Positions 1 through 9,264 are shown, counted from the first letter of the stretch. The stretch is DNA of 64,000 nucleotides from UBA9647 sp963739335 (GCA_963739335.1 CAVUAC010000011.1:1-64000), one strand, 5' to 3'. The notes: generated by a model not told the origin, from the sequence alone. A program made the numbers and translations.

Positions 1-1200
1 CTTCATCGACCGCATGCTGCTCCGCGTCAATGGATGCAAGGCAATCTTAATGATGATCGAGAAGACGATAATCACCAAGCCCCAGTTCGGGACAAGATAG
101 TGTATCGCGCTCATCAGCGGGAGCATAATGTACTCTGAAATCGGCCTGATAAGCCATGTCCAACCCAGGCCCACAATCCTTTCAAGCCCCACGTTGTATG
201 ACTTTAAAAGGCCGAGATCCGCAGGACCAAAAAATACCCTGAACGATCCCCCTTCTTCCGCCCCACCCTTGAACGGCATCTTCACCGCAACGCTGTACGA
301 CTCCACGGCTCCTTTATCCGGTACCTGTGCGCGGGAGCCTTCGAGATAGGCTCCATCGCTCGTCGCCTCCTTCGGGATAATCGCAAGCGCGAAGTACTTC
401 GTTCGTATCGCGATCCAATCTACAATGCCGGATAGGTTTTTTTGTGGACGGTCACCAATCCCGGGCGCGTCAACCTCCGTCAGCTCCTTCCCGGCGTATG
501 CATACGCCGCAGCGAAGCTCGACTCATCGATGCTGTTCTGCTCCGCGTACCGCAGGCCGCTCTCCCAGATGAGCTGGTATTCAAAGTTAGCGACCACGTT
601 CCCCATATTCACAAACTTTACATCCACATCGAATCCGTACTGTCCATTCTTAAACCGCAACGTCTTCACGATTTGGCCGCCCGTCGCAGTCCCAAGCGAG
701 AGGTTGACCGTGTATTCCTCCTCACCCGTAATAACGCGCCTCTCGGGCTGCGCGTACGTCACATTGAAATACAAATCCCGCGTATTGATGAGGCGTCCGT
801 CGGTCGTTGTGAACAGCAGGCTCAGGTCGCCACCCTTCTTGTAGTCAACAAGCTGTACGGGGTGTCCATCCCATGTCTTGTATTTTTTCAACTCCCAGCG
901 TTTCAGCAAACCACCTTTTGTCGTCAATTCGACGATATAGAGATCGGTCTCGATCGTCACCGTGTGCTCCACGCCCTTGTCGCGTGCGCCGAAGAATTTT
1001 CCCAGTGGCTCAATCGGCATTGCCGCTTTTGGCTGCACGGGTTGCACCTGTGCACGCTTCGCTGAGTCTTGCTGAGCTGTTTGCGTCGGAACTGCCTTTT
1101 GTTGCTCAGCCTGCTGCGTTGGACGCGGCGAGTTCACCCACATCCAGACCACGAGCAGGATGAAGATTAAAGTGTAACCGACTATAGATTGGCGATCCAT
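1..1200 (-). CDS. yidC: Membrane protein insertase YidC (3' end beyond window)
   Basis: YidC inserts and folds inner-membrane proteins, alone or with Sec. The minus-strand frame from the ATG at 1198-1200 stays open to the window edge (about 400 residues). It begins MDRQSIVGYTLIF, a single N-terminal membrane helix, followed by a Q/A/P-rich linker and a long beta-rich periplasmic domain (for example GGLLKRWELKKYKTWDG). Near the edge come WLIRPISEYIM, NWGLVIIVFSIIIK and HPLTRSSMRSM, the start of the conserved insertase core. The long periplasmic domain is typical of Gram-negative YidC. It is the last gene of rpmH-rnpA-yidD-yidC, 24 bases after yidD. Confidence 0.95.
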   Translation of the reverse strand, partial: MDRQSIVGYTLIFILLVVWMWVNSPRPTQQAEQQKAVPTQTAQQDSAKRAQVQPVQPKAAMPIEPLGKFFGARDKGVEHTVTIETDLYIVELTTKGGLLKRWELKKYKTWDGHPVQLVDYKKGGDLSLLFTTTDGRLINTRDLYFNVTYAQPERRVITGEEEYTVNLSLGTATGGQIVKTLRFKNGQYGFDVDVKFVNMGNVVANFEYQLIWESGLRYAEQNSIDESSFAAAYAYAGKELTEVDAPGIGDRPQKNLSGIVDWIAIRTKYFALAIIPKEATSDGAYLEGSRAQVPDKGAVESYSVAVKMPFKGGAEEGGSFRVFFGPADLGLLKSYNVGLERIVGLGWTWLIRPISEYIMLPLMSAIHYLVPNWGLVIIVFSIIIKIALHPLTRSSMRSMK

Positions 1201-1224
1201 GGTTTGTCCTGGCCTGGAGGGTTT

Positions 1225-1440
1225 TTACGGCACCGGATCATAAGCCGCGTGCTTGTGAAACGGGTGGCACCTGGCAATGCGTTTCACCGAGAGCCAGCTG
1301 CCCTTCCATATGCCGTGCTTGCCGATTGCCTCAGCGGCATACTCAGAACACGTTGGGTAGAAACGACAGTTGTTGAATGGAAGAAAAGGAGAGATGAGTA
1401 ACTGATAGAGCCGTATGCAAAACACGAAGGCGCGTCTCAT
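1225..1440 (-). CDS. yidD: Membrane protein insertion efficiency factor YidD
   Basis: A 71-residue protein of the YidD family, an amphipathic inner-membrane-associated factor thought to assist YidC-dependent insertion. The family signature is clear: LYQLLISPFLPFNNCRFYPT, then CSEYAAEAIGKHG and a C-terminal RCHPFHKH, with the conserved cysteines of the family present. The ATG overlaps the rnpA stop by four bases (ATGA), so the two are probably translationally coupled, and yidC follows immediately. Length is normal for the family. Confidence 0.95.
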   Translation of the reverse strand: MRRAFVFCIRLYQLLISPFLPFNNCRFYPTCSEYAAEAIGKHGIWKGSWLSVKRIARCHPFHKHAAYDPVP

Positions 1441-1844
1441 GGTCTTCTAGAAAACTCCCGTTGCAACTCCTTGAGCAACATGACAATTGACTGTTCGGTT
1501 GTCGCGTACGTATTGCTTCGGTGCAACTGCCTGCCCCGCACGCTTGCCATGAAAACGATGCTTAGCGATTCGGTATTCGACTGTGGCATATCCGCAAGGA
1601 GGCCCCTGTGTTTTCGATATGCTTCTCTCATCCAGCGACGCGCTCGGTTCCGCTCGACGGCATTCCGAACACTCCTGCTGACAGAAAACCCCACCCGAAC
1701 CCGACTGTCAAATCCGGGTTCAATGATGAAAAAGCAACGCAACGTGCCCCTGAGAAGAGATTGGCCCTCTCCAATGACACGCGAAAACGTTCGGTAGCCG
1801 CGAAGGACTTCGTCTTTCGCCAGGGTTGACCGTAACGCGTTCAA
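1437..1844 (-). CDS. rnpA: Ribonuclease P protein component
   Basis: RnpA is the protein subunit of RNase P, which trims the 5' leader of pre-tRNAs. The 135-residue product has the fold signature: RVRVGFSVSRSVRNAVERNR followed by ARRWMREAYR, the basic RNR helix that binds the RNA subunit. The best start is a TTG at 1842-1844 (product MNALRSTLAKDEVLRGYRTF), 15 bases after the rpmH stop and preceded by an AAGAG-like ribosome site. No ATG fits better, but the start remains uncertain. It overlaps yidD by four bases at its 3' end. Confidence 0.93.
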   Translation of the reverse strand: MNALRSTLAKDEVLRGYRTFSRVIGEGQSLLRGTLRCFFIIEPGFDSRVRVGFSVSRSVRNAVERNRARRWMREAYRKHRGLLADMPQSNTESLSIVFMASVRGRQLHRSNTYATTEQSIVMLLKELQREFSRRP

Positions 1845-1859
1845 GACTCTTGATCTTTC

Positions 1860-2006
1860 TTATCGTGCGTCGCTTACCGTGAGCCGACGACGTCCCTTTG
1901 CCCTGCGACTCGCCAAAACCTTTCTCCCGCTCTTCGTGGCCATGCGAGCCCGAAAACCGTGTTTATTAATTCGCTTTTTCCAGTGTGGCTGATAAGTTCT
2001 TTTCAC
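1860..2006 (-). CDS. rpmH: 50S ribosomal protein L34
   Basis: A 48-residue product read on the minus strand from a GTG at 2004-2006 to a TAA at 1860-1862. It begins MKRTYQPHWKKRINKHGFRA and continues RMATKSGRKVLASRRAKGRR, the highly conserved, very basic L34 sequence. It heads the rpmH-rnpA-yidD-yidC cluster that is divergent from dnaA across the origin in most bacteria. The GTG start is chosen because translation from it gives the canonical MKRTYQP N-terminus. Confidence 0.95.
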   Translation of the reverse strand: MKRTYQPHWKKRINKHGFRARMATKSGRKVLASRRAKGRRRLTVSDAR

Positions 2007-2517
2007 GCTAGTATCCTCTGGCTTATCGTCTCCTATCGCAAAGTTTAATATGCTAACAACTTTTTACCCCATATACAAACCCCACCCGCTACGCGTGCCC
2101 CGTCAAGCACTCCCACGACTGCCACACCAAAAAATGCCTTATTGCACACCCTTTATACGATTTGTAAATTTTCTCCTTGCGATCACACTTCTTCTGCGCT
2201 ATAATCAGATAGTAGTGCCTTCTCTCGCTTGTGTGTTGATAATGTGTTGACATTGTGTCTAGATCAAGAACAGGGTGGTTTCGGCCGATTTTCGCCGCAT
2301 AACTTGTGCAATTGCCCCTGTTCACAACTTTGTTCTAAACGATGAAACCGGCCCACTTTTCAACGAGTTGCGATGTTTGAATAATGTTGACAAGTTAATA
2401 AGGCCGCCAAGATTAATAGAATGGTGTTTTCCACGTCGTTTACTTCTTTGTGGATGATTTGTTGATAACTCTCGTTTGTTTTCGCTAATTCCCCATTCCG
2501 CGATCCCGAAAACTCAA
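2007..2517. promoter_or_regulatory. rpmH-dnaA intergenic region, probable oriC part with DnaA-box-like sites
   Basis: This gene-free region separates divergent rpmH and dnaA and must hold both promoters. TGTTGATAA occurs at 2234-2242 and again at 2460-2468; its complement TTATCAACA differs from the DnaA box TTATCCACA at one position. TGTGGATGA at 2449-2457 is also one mismatch from the box on the reverse strand. Weaker TGTTGACA-type sites lie near 2245 and 2386. The stretch around 2370-2420 is AT-rich. The clustering and location suggest an origin element and/or DnaA autoregulation; the unwinding site itself is not resolved. Confidence 0.6.
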
Positions 2518-3987
2518 ATGGAAAACCAGCAAATCCCGTTGGCTATTGTAACAACCGGCGGTGAGCTTCACCCCGTTTGGCAACTCTGCCTACAGAAGAT
2601 CCAAAGCCAGGTTACAAGTTTAAGCTTCAAGACCTGGTTCCAGCCAATTATTCCGCTCAAGTTGGTGGGGAAAGAACTTACCGTGCAAGTGCCTAGCCAG
2701 TTTTTTTATGATTGGGTTGATCAGCACTATAACGCGCTGATCCGTGAGACGATCACAACTGTTCTCGGTCAAGATGCCAAGCTGTACTATTCCATCGCCG
2801 CAGAAGAAGCCGAGCATGGCACAGCCATCGCCTTAGACCCTATGATGGCTGAACAGCTCCACGCCTCAAGTCATGAGGCACAGCCAATTACGCCGCAGCC
2901 GCAACCGTTTTTCCCTCCGCGTGCTGCATTCCGGCAAGCGGAGCAGCCCATCGCACAAAGTAATCTCAATCCTCGATATACGTTTGAGAATTTCATCAAG
3001 GGTGACAGTAACCAGCTTGCTCGGGCCGCGGCCTTGGCCGTGGCCAATAACCCCGGCGGGACTTCCTTCAACCCGCTGGTCATATACGGGGGCACAGGCC
3101 TCGGCAAGACACATCTCATGCATGCCCTCGGCAATCACGCTATTTCGCTTGCAAAAGCGAAACGCGTGGTATATGTCTCCAGTGAAAAATTCACCATTGA
3201 GTTCGTCGAGGCCATCCAGTCCGACAGGGTGAATGAATTCTCTTACTTCTACCGGAGCGTAGATCTTCTGATTGTAGATGATATCCAATTCTTCTCCGGC
3301 AAGGAGAAAACCCAAGATAACTTCTTCCATACGTTTAACACACTTTACCAGCTGGGCAAGCAGATTGTGCTCTCATCCGATGTTCCACCGAAAGAACTCA
3401 GGGGCCTCGATGAAAGGCTTATCTCGCGCTTCCAGTCAGGCTTAACGGCTGACATACAACCCCCAGACCTGGAAACTCGAATCGCCATCCTGCGGAAAAA
3501 AAGTGAAGACAACAGCTTCGAGCTGCCCCAAGACGTCGTTGATTTCATAGCCTCAAATGTTACCAGCAATATTCGCGAGCTCGAGGGTTGCCTGATCAGC
3601 CTTATCGCTCGATCCTCCCTTGACAACCGTGAAATAACCGTAGATTTGGCAAAAGAGGTCCTACGAATGGTGGTGAATGAGTCAAAATCCCCAATAAATA
3701 TTGACCAAATTCAGCGTATCGTCTGTGAGTTCTATGATATCCCCGAGGATCTCTTGAGAGCCAAGACACGGAAACAAGAAGTAGTAAGCGCCCGCCAGGT
3801 TGCCATGTATCTTGCAAAGGAATTGACAAACTCGTCCCTCAAAACCATTGGCCTGCACTTTGGCGGCAGGGACCATAGTACTGTCATCCATTCATGCCAA
3901 ACCATTCAGGACCGTCTCAACAGCGACTCCCTTTTTAGACAAAATATTGATCAGTTGCGAAGGCGAATCGAATTGGGTGGTCGTTAA
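2518..3987 (+). CDS. dnaA: Chromosomal replication initiator protein DnaA
   Basis: DnaA binds oriC, melts it and helps load the helicase. The 489-residue product shows all domains: domain I near residues 20-90 (VWQLCLQKI, SFKTWFQPI), a variable P/Q-rich linker, the AAA+ core with Walker A GGTGLGKTHL near residue 190 and Walker B LLIVDDIQF near 248, and the domain IV DNA-binding signature GGRDHSTVIH near 448. A TTG at 2476 would add 14 residues, but the ATG at 2518 (MENQQIPLAIV) gives the usual spacing to domain I. dnaN lies downstream after a 467-base gap. Confidence 0.97.
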   Translation: MENQQIPLAIVTTGGELHPVWQLCLQKIQSQVTSLSFKTWFQPIIPLKLVGKELTVQVPSQFFYDWVDQHYNALIRETITTVLGQDAKLYYSIAAEEAEHGTAIALDPMMAEQLHASSHEAQPITPQPQPFFPPRAAFRQAEQPIAQSNLNPRYTFENFIKGDSNQLARAAALAVANNPGGTSFNPLVIYGGTGLGKTHLMHALGNHAISLAKAKRVVYVSSEKFTIEFVEAIQSDRVNEFSYFYRSVDLLIVDDIQFFSGKEKTQDNFFHTFNTLYQLGKQIVLSSDVPPKELRGLDERLISRFQSGLTADIQPPDLETRIAILRKKSEDNSFELPQDVVDFIASNVTSNIRELEGCLISLIARSSLDNREITVDLAKEVLRMVVNESKSPINIDQIQRIVCEFYDIPEDLLRAKTRKQEVVSARQVAMYLAKELTNSSLKTIGLHFGGRDHSTVIHSCQTIQDRLNSDSLFRQNIDQLRRRIELGGR

Positions 3988-4454
3988 TATCTTCCTTTCC
4001 CATTCTGGCAAGAGCTATCACAATTGGACATCCCGACGCCACGGACGCCATACTCATCACCGGGTGTCTCCTCCAGATGCATGTTCATAACTAGACCATT
4101 AGTCTGTGGATTGTTGTTTCTTCCCTGTCTATTATCAAACTCTATTTGATACATCCCATCCGTCCATTATCCCATGGTGCATACGCTCTTCTGAGATGAA
4201 CAACTTATTAACCAATCACGCATTCCTCGTCACTCTCCATCACCCCGTCCATGAAGGAAAGTATGTTTCTCTATCCGTTTGTTCACATTACCAACATTAC
4301 TATTAATCATCTTATGTTTTGGAATTAAATATTTATATTACTCATGGCTGTTTCCTTGAGCAACCTCATCTAAAATATTTGTAAATACCCAATCTTTTTG
4401 GTATTTTTGTGTATCAAAGACAAATTGTCCATCTCGACAAAAAAGGAGAATGGA
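3988..4454. promoter_or_regulatory. dnaA-dnaN intergenic region, candidate second half of a bipartite oriC
   Basis: There is no convincing gene in these 467 bases. The 3' half (about 4280-4420) is strikingly AT-rich, with runs such as ATTAAATATTTATATTACT near 4323, as expected of a DNA-unwinding element. DnaA-box-like sites are weaker than upstream of dnaA (TGTGGATTG near 4105 and ATTATC words near 4133). The dnaN promoter must also lie here. An AAGGAG ribosome site at 4443-4448 serves dnaN. The call as origin DNA rests on position and composition only. Confidence 0.45.
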
Positions 4455-5570
4455 ATGAAATTCACCGTCCCAAGTAATGAACTCCAAAAAGCATTGGGCA
4501 AAGTGAGCGGCGTTGTTCCCTCTAAGTCAACTCTCCCCATTCTCGAAAACATTCTGTTCAAACTCTCAAAGAATGTTCTTCAGCTTGCTGCTACCGATCT
4601 GGAGGTGTCGATGTCAGCTTCACTTGACGTGAAGGGGAATGAGGATGGTTCTATTGCTGTTCCGGCAAAGAGGCTCATGGAAACAATCCGTGCACTGCCG
4701 GAGATCCAACTGGTCTTTCACGCGGAGTTATCCTCTAATAAGGTAAAGATGATTACGGAGATGGGTGAGTATGTTCTGATGGGGGAGTCGAGCGAGGAAT
4801 TCCCAACAATTCCGCAGGTCAAGGGTGAAGATAAGATTGTGTTGAGCGGAGAGATGCTGAAGAGTATGATTCATCGCACGTTGTTTGCCGTCAGCAACGA
4901 CGAACTGAGACCTGCCATGACAGGAGTTTTGCTTCAGGTGAAAGAAGGTGAACTGCGCGCTGTTTCCACAGACGGTCATCGGCTGGTTCGGATTCAATAT
5001 ACGGGACTCAAACAGCCAAAGCTTAACTGGAACATCATTGTTCCAGCCAAGGCACTCAGCCTCGTTGCACGATCAGTTGAAGATGAAACGAACACTCTTT
5101 CTGTTGATCCAACGCATGTTCAATTTACATTTGGTACGACAATGCTGACCTCACGGGTCATTGAAGAGAGTTATCCAAACTATGAGTCGGTGATTCCTCT
5201 TGACAACGACAAGAAGCTTGCAGTTGGACGGGACTTGCTGCTCGCGGCTGTTCGCCGCGTTGCGCTTTATTCAAGCTCAACGACACACCAGGTCCGCTGC
5301 TCGTTGCGAAAGAACGAGCTGCGCGTGATGGCAGAGGACATAGATTTTGGGGGCGAAGCCAAAGAAAAAGTGCCGTGCGACTATGGTGCTGAAGAGCTGG
5401 AGATCGGGTTTAATTCGACCTATTTAATCGATATTTTGTCTCACCTTGATAGCGAGGAGGCTGAGTTCAAGCTGGGCAGTTCCGTGCGGGCCGCGATTAT
5501 CATGCCAGCTCACCAGCGGCCGAACGAGGACCTGCTGATGCTCGTCATGCCAATGCGATTGAACACGTAA
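4455..5570 (+). CDS. dnaN: DNA polymerase III beta subunit (sliding clamp)
   Basis: The beta clamp encircles DNA and tethers polymerase III and repair enzymes. The 371-residue product has the normal length and the three-domain repeat. N-terminal MKFTVPSNELQKALGKVSGV is typical, as are TLPILENILF and the C-terminal LMLVMPMRL that forms part of the partner-binding pocket. The start is the ATG at 4455, placed six bases after AAGGAG; an upstream in-frame start at 4398 would add 19 unconserved residues. It is followed by recF after a 91-base gap holding a hairpin. Confidence 0.97.
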   Translation: MKFTVPSNELQKALGKVSGVVPSKSTLPILENILFKLSKNVLQLAATDLEVSMSASLDVKGNEDGSIAVPAKRLMETIRALPEIQLVFHAELSSNKVKMITEMGEYVLMGESSEEFPTIPQVKGEDKIVLSGEMLKSMIHRTLFAVSNDELRPAMTGVLLQVKEGELRAVSTDGHRLVRIQYTGLKQPKLNWNIIVPAKALSLVARSVEDETNTLSVDPTHVQFTFGTTMLTSRVIEESYPNYESVIPLDNDKKLAVGRDLLLAAVRRVALYSSSTTHQVRCSLRKNELRVMAEDIDFGGEAKEKVPCDYGAEELEIGFNSTYLIDILSHLDSEEAEFKLGSSVRAAIIMPAHQRPNEDLLMLVMPMRLNT

Positions 5571-5603
5571 AAGAGTGCAATTCCGTAAGAGAATGTGTGA
5601 CGG

Positions 5604-5635
5604 TAGCCCCATCTCGCACGTCGGGAGCGGGGCTA
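5604..5635 (+). terminator. Hairpin between dnaN and recF
   Basis: TAGCCCC at 5604-5610 pairs perfectly with GGGGCTA at 5629-5635 across an 18-base loop. No run of T follows, so it is a weak terminator at best. It may attenuate read-through into recF or stabilise the dnaN mRNA 3' end. Confidence 0.4.
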
Positions 5636-5661
5636 TCGCATTGTAAGCGCCATCAGGAAAC

Positions 5662-6813
5662 GTGAAGATACGCGAAATCCACCTCCGCAATTTTCGCAAC
5701 CACGCCCGGACAGATGTCGATTTTGGGGAGGGGCTGAACGCAATCCTGGGAGAAAACGGGGAGGGAAAGACAAATCTGCTTGAAGCGATCTCGTACCTCT
5801 GTCTCACAAAAAGTTTCTTTGGCAGCGCAGATGGGATCGTTCTTCAGATAGGCGAAAGTCGATTCGAAGTTAGCGGCGAGCTGGAAGCAGACGCGGGGAT
5901 GAGGTATCATGTCCGTGTTGGTTATGATCACACCGCTGGAGAGAAAAAGTTCTTTCTTGACAACTCGCCGGTGGAAAAGTTTTCCGACGTTGTCGGTCAG
6001 TTCCCCGTTGTTGTTCTTGCACCAGAATCGGGTGCTATCACCATGGGAGGGCCGGCTGACCGTCGGAGATTCCTCGACTTTGTTATTTCGCAGGCAAGCA
6101 AGGCCTACCTCGAGGATCTGCTTGAGTACCGACAGGTGTTGAGGCAGCGCAACAGGGTGCTCTTCGACAGCAAAGCCACAAAAAGCGACTGTTCAGAGTT
6201 ACTGGAGCCATGGGATCAGGAGCTCATCGATCGTGGGACACGCATTATACATCGACGGAAGTTGTTTTTGGAAGAACTGCACCCATTTGTGAGTGAGGCG
6301 TACGGGCGAATCGCTGGAGGGGTTGAGGAACCAAGCATGCAGTACCAGCCCTCGGTGCCCACTATCGACGGCGTCTCTGAGGCGGAGATCCATGCTTTCT
6401 TTCGCAAGGAACTAAAACGGAAGTCTGCAGAGGAGAAGCGGCTTGGTATCACACTTGTTGGACCACACCGGGACGAACTTGGGCTAGCAATCAACAGGCT
6501 GGCGGTGCGAGCGCATGCCTCTCAAGGTCAACACAAGACATTTCTCATTGCGCTGAAGGTTGCAGAGTTTCTCTATCTCCACACAAAACGAGGCGAACGG
6601 CCAATCCTTTTGCTCGATGACATCTTTACGGAACTGGACAGACATCGGGCGAAGCACTTGCTTGAGTTAACAGAATCGGTAGGGCAGTCGTTTATTACAG
6701 CTACAAGCGAGGCTGTCTTCGCGGGCGATTTTGATTGGGGGAAAACGAATAGGCGCCTCTCTGTGCATAAAGGAGTGGTCGAGCATGAAAGGGCTGGCGG
6801 CATCGCACATTAA
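5662..6813 (+). CDS. recF: DNA replication and repair protein RecF
   Basis: RecF is an SMC-like ATPase that, with RecO and RecR, loads RecA at gapped DNA. The 383-residue product starts at a GTG (5662) after CAGGAAA and reads MKIREIHLRNFRNH, the family N-terminus. Walker A GENGEGKTNLLEAI begins near residue 30, and the Walker B/D-loop LLLDDIFTELDRHR near residue 315. Length is slightly above average but normal. The 3' end overlaps the next gene by 29 bases, indicating co-transcription with dciA. Confidence 0.96.
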   Translation: MKIREIHLRNFRNHARTDVDFGEGLNAILGENGEGKTNLLEAISYLCLTKSFFGSADGIVLQIGESRFEVSGELEADAGMRYHVRVGYDHTAGEKKFFLDNSPVEKFSDVVGQFPVVVLAPESGAITMGGPADRRRFLDFVISQASKAYLEDLLEYRQVLRQRNRVLFDSKATKSDCSELLEPWDQELIDRGTRIIHRRKLFLEELHPFVSEAYGRIAGGVEEPSMQYQPSVPTIDGVSEAEIHAFFRKELKRKSAEEKRLGITLVGPHRDELGLAINRLAVRAHASQGQHKTFLIALKVAEFLYLHTKRGERPILLLDDIFTELDRHRAKHLLELTESVGQSFITATSEAVFAGDFDWGKTNRRLSVHKGVVEHERAGGIAH

Positions 6814-7084
6814 ATCTATTGGAGAGGCGCTCGAGGAGCTCGTAGAAAGTCTCGGCATCAAGAGCAAGCTTCGGGAGCAGGATGTTTTTGCGTTGTGGGA
6901 TCAGGCGGTAGGAGAGCGAATTGCGCAGGTTGCGAAACCTGTTCGAATCTTGAGGGGCACACTGTTCGTCAGCGTGAAGACGAGCGCGTGGAGAAACGAG
7001 CTGAATATGCGCAAGCGGGAAATTCTGGTACGGCTGAATGAAATCCTTGCGGGGGAAATCGTGAAGGACATAAAATTTCAGTAA
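6785..7084 (+). CDS. dciA: DciA/DUF721 family protein, probable replicative helicase loader
   Basis: A 99-residue protein of the DUF721 (DciA) family. DciA is the ancestral bacterial loader of the DnaB helicase in species lacking DnaC or DnaI. The visible signature is ALWDQAVGERIAQVAKPVRI, then LFVSVKTSAWRNELNMRKRE and a C-terminal VKDIKFQ, a KH-like fold. I chose the ATG at 6785, which overlaps recF; an upstream in-frame start at 6731 would lie deep inside recF. Position between recF and gyrB is common for this family. DnaB is encoded at 59384-60817 in the same window. Confidence 0.85.
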   Translation: MKGLAASHIKSIGEALEELVESLGIKSKLREQDVFALWDQAVGERIAQVAKPVRILRGTLFVSVKTSAWRNELNMRKREILVRLNEILAGEIVKDIKFQ

Positions 7085-7093
7085 GGAAAACAC

Positions 7094-9217
7094 ATGGCGG
7101 TTGACACAAGGGCATCAAAAAGCAACAAGGCGGCGGGCCCAAAAGGTGGTATGGCGGGTGAGCAGCGCAAGGGTGAAAAGGAAAAGCTGGCGAAGGGCTC
7201 TGCCGGGGAGTATGGTTATACTGCAGACGACATTACGGTCCTGAAAGGGCTTGAGGCGGTTCGACGCCGGCCTGCGATGTACATCGGTGATACCAGCGCC
7301 CGGGGCCTTCACCATCTTGTGTACGAGGTGGTGGACAATTCGATCGATGAAGCTCTCGCGGGGTACTGCAAGAACATCACCGTAACGATCAACAGTGACG
7401 GGTCGGTGACGTGTTGAGGATGATGGCCGTGGAATTCCGACGGATATCCATCCGCAGGAGAAACGGTCGGCGCTGGAAGTTGTCATGACCCTCCTGCATG
7501 CCGGCGGAAAGTTCGACAAGAACACATACAAAGTGTCTGGTGGCCTGCATGGCGTTGGCGTGTCCGTTGTCAACGCGTTGAGCGAGTGGCTGGAGGTGGA
7601 GGTCTACCGGGATGGCAAGATCTACTATCAAAAGTACAGGCGGGGTGACCCGGTTGCGCCCGTGAAGATTGTTGCGAAGGCGGAGGACGGGAAGAAGGGA
7701 ACAAAGGTTACGTTCCTTCCTGACGGCACGATTTTCAAAAACCGGGCGTTCAAGTTTGAGACCCTTGCCGAACGCTTGAGGGAACTTGCGTTTCTGAATC
7801 CGGACGTTGTATTGCGCATTGAGGACGTCCGAACGAAGGCTGGCGAGGAGGAGGTGTTTCATTTTGAAGGCGGACTCCGCCGAGTTTGTGCAATACATTG
7901 ATGCGACGCGGCCGTCGATCATGAAGAAGCCCTTCTACGCGAAGGGGCAGGACAAGGACGAGAGCGGCCGGGCGGTTGAGGTGGAGGTTGCGTTCCAGTA
8001 CAACGATCAGTTCAGCGAAAACGTTTTCAGCTATGTGAACAACATCAACACCCACGAGGGGGGAACGCACCTCGTCGGGTTCCGCACGGCCCTCACGAGA
8101 ACGATCAACAACTATGGCTATAAGAACGGGTTGTTGAAGGAAGGAGGCGTTCAACTTGTTGGGGACGATTTCCGCGAGGGTTTGACGGGCGTCATCAGCG
8201 TGAAGGTGCCGGAGCCTCAGTTTGAGGGGCAGACAAAGACGAAACTCGGCAACAGCGAAGTCAAGAGCATTGTCGAGTCCGTTGTTGGAGCGCAATTGCA
8301 GACATGGCTCGAGGAGAACTCGGCGGATGCGCGCAAACGGATCATTGACAAGTGCCTGCGAGCTGCTGAGGCGACGGGAGGCAGCGAGGAAAGCGCGGGA
8401 CCTTACGCGCCGGAAAAACGCTCTCGACGGTGGGGGCCTGCCGGGCAAGCTCGCAGACTGCTCTATCAGCGACCCAGAACATTGTGAGTTGTACCTTGTT
8501 GAAGGTGACTCCGCAGGCGGGAGCGCCAAGCAGGGGCGAGATCGGCGCTTCCAGGCAATCCTGCCCCTGAAAGGCAAGATCCTGAACGTGGAGAAAGCGC
8601 GGCTCCACAAAATCCTTGAGAACGACGAAATCCGTGCAATCTTCACCGCGATCGGTGCAGGGGTCGGCGAAGAGTTCGACGCGGCGAAAATCCGGTATGG
8701 CAAGATCATTCTCATGTGCGACGCGGACGTCGACGGATCGCACATCCGGACGCTGCTGCTGACGTTGTTCTTCCGGTACATGAAGGAGCTCATCGAGCTG
8801 GGGCATGTGTACATCGCCCAGCCGCCGCTGTACAAGGTGAAGAAGGGGAAGCAGGAACACTACGCGTTTGACGAAGACGAACGCGATGAGATCATCAAGA
8901 GAGCTGCGGAGTGAAAAGAAAGTGGCCAGGGGCAGAAGGAGGAAGAGGAAGAGGTGGTGTCCGCTGTGAGCGAAGAGGGAGCCGCCGTGAGCAGCGATGG
9001 GATCGTTATCTCCCGATTCAAAGGCCTGGGCGAAATGAACCCCGAGCAGCTTTGGTCGACGACCATGAACCCCGACTCTCGCACGATTCTCCAGGTAACA
9101 ATTGAAAATGCGGCAGATGCCGATCGGACATTTTCGATTCTCATGGGAGACGAAGTGGAGCCGCGGCGGGAGTTCATCGAGAAGAACGCGAAGTACGTGA
9201 GAAATCTTGACGTGTAA
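7094..9217 (+). CDS. gyrB: DNA gyrase subunit B, broken by three +1 frameshifts and an in-frame TGA
   Basis: GyrB is the ATPase subunit of gyrase. All parts are present, but in shifting frames: the GHKL ATPase domain (GLEAVRRRPAMYIGD, then GVGVSVVNALSEW), the transducer, the TOPRIM domain (YLVEGDSAGGSAKQGRDRRF, DADVDGSHIR) and the C-terminal RFKGLGEMNPEQLW. Frame changes fit single extra bases near 7411 (acg-t-gtt), 7870 (ctc-c-gcc) and 8373 (gcg-a-cgg). A TGA at 8912-8914 interrupts the same frame just before an acidic E-rich stretch. The N-terminus carries an unusual basic K/G/A-rich extension of about 40 residues. Start ATG 7094 follows AAGGAAA. Essential gene, so sequence error is the likeliest cause. 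Confidence 0.9.
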
Positions 9218-9264
9218 TGAATAGGAGATCTACACCCTCACAACGGAGTTAGACGGGATTACGA

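Noticed and set aside
128..1163. Several plus-strand open frames opposite yidC
   Set aside because: They are antisense shadows; the minus strand gives a continuous YidC sequence with recognisable motifs.
8954..9217. Separate small gene downstream of gyrB
   Set aside because: Its product is the GyrB C-terminus (RFKGLGEMNPEQLW) in the same frame as the preceding part, so it belongs to gyrB.
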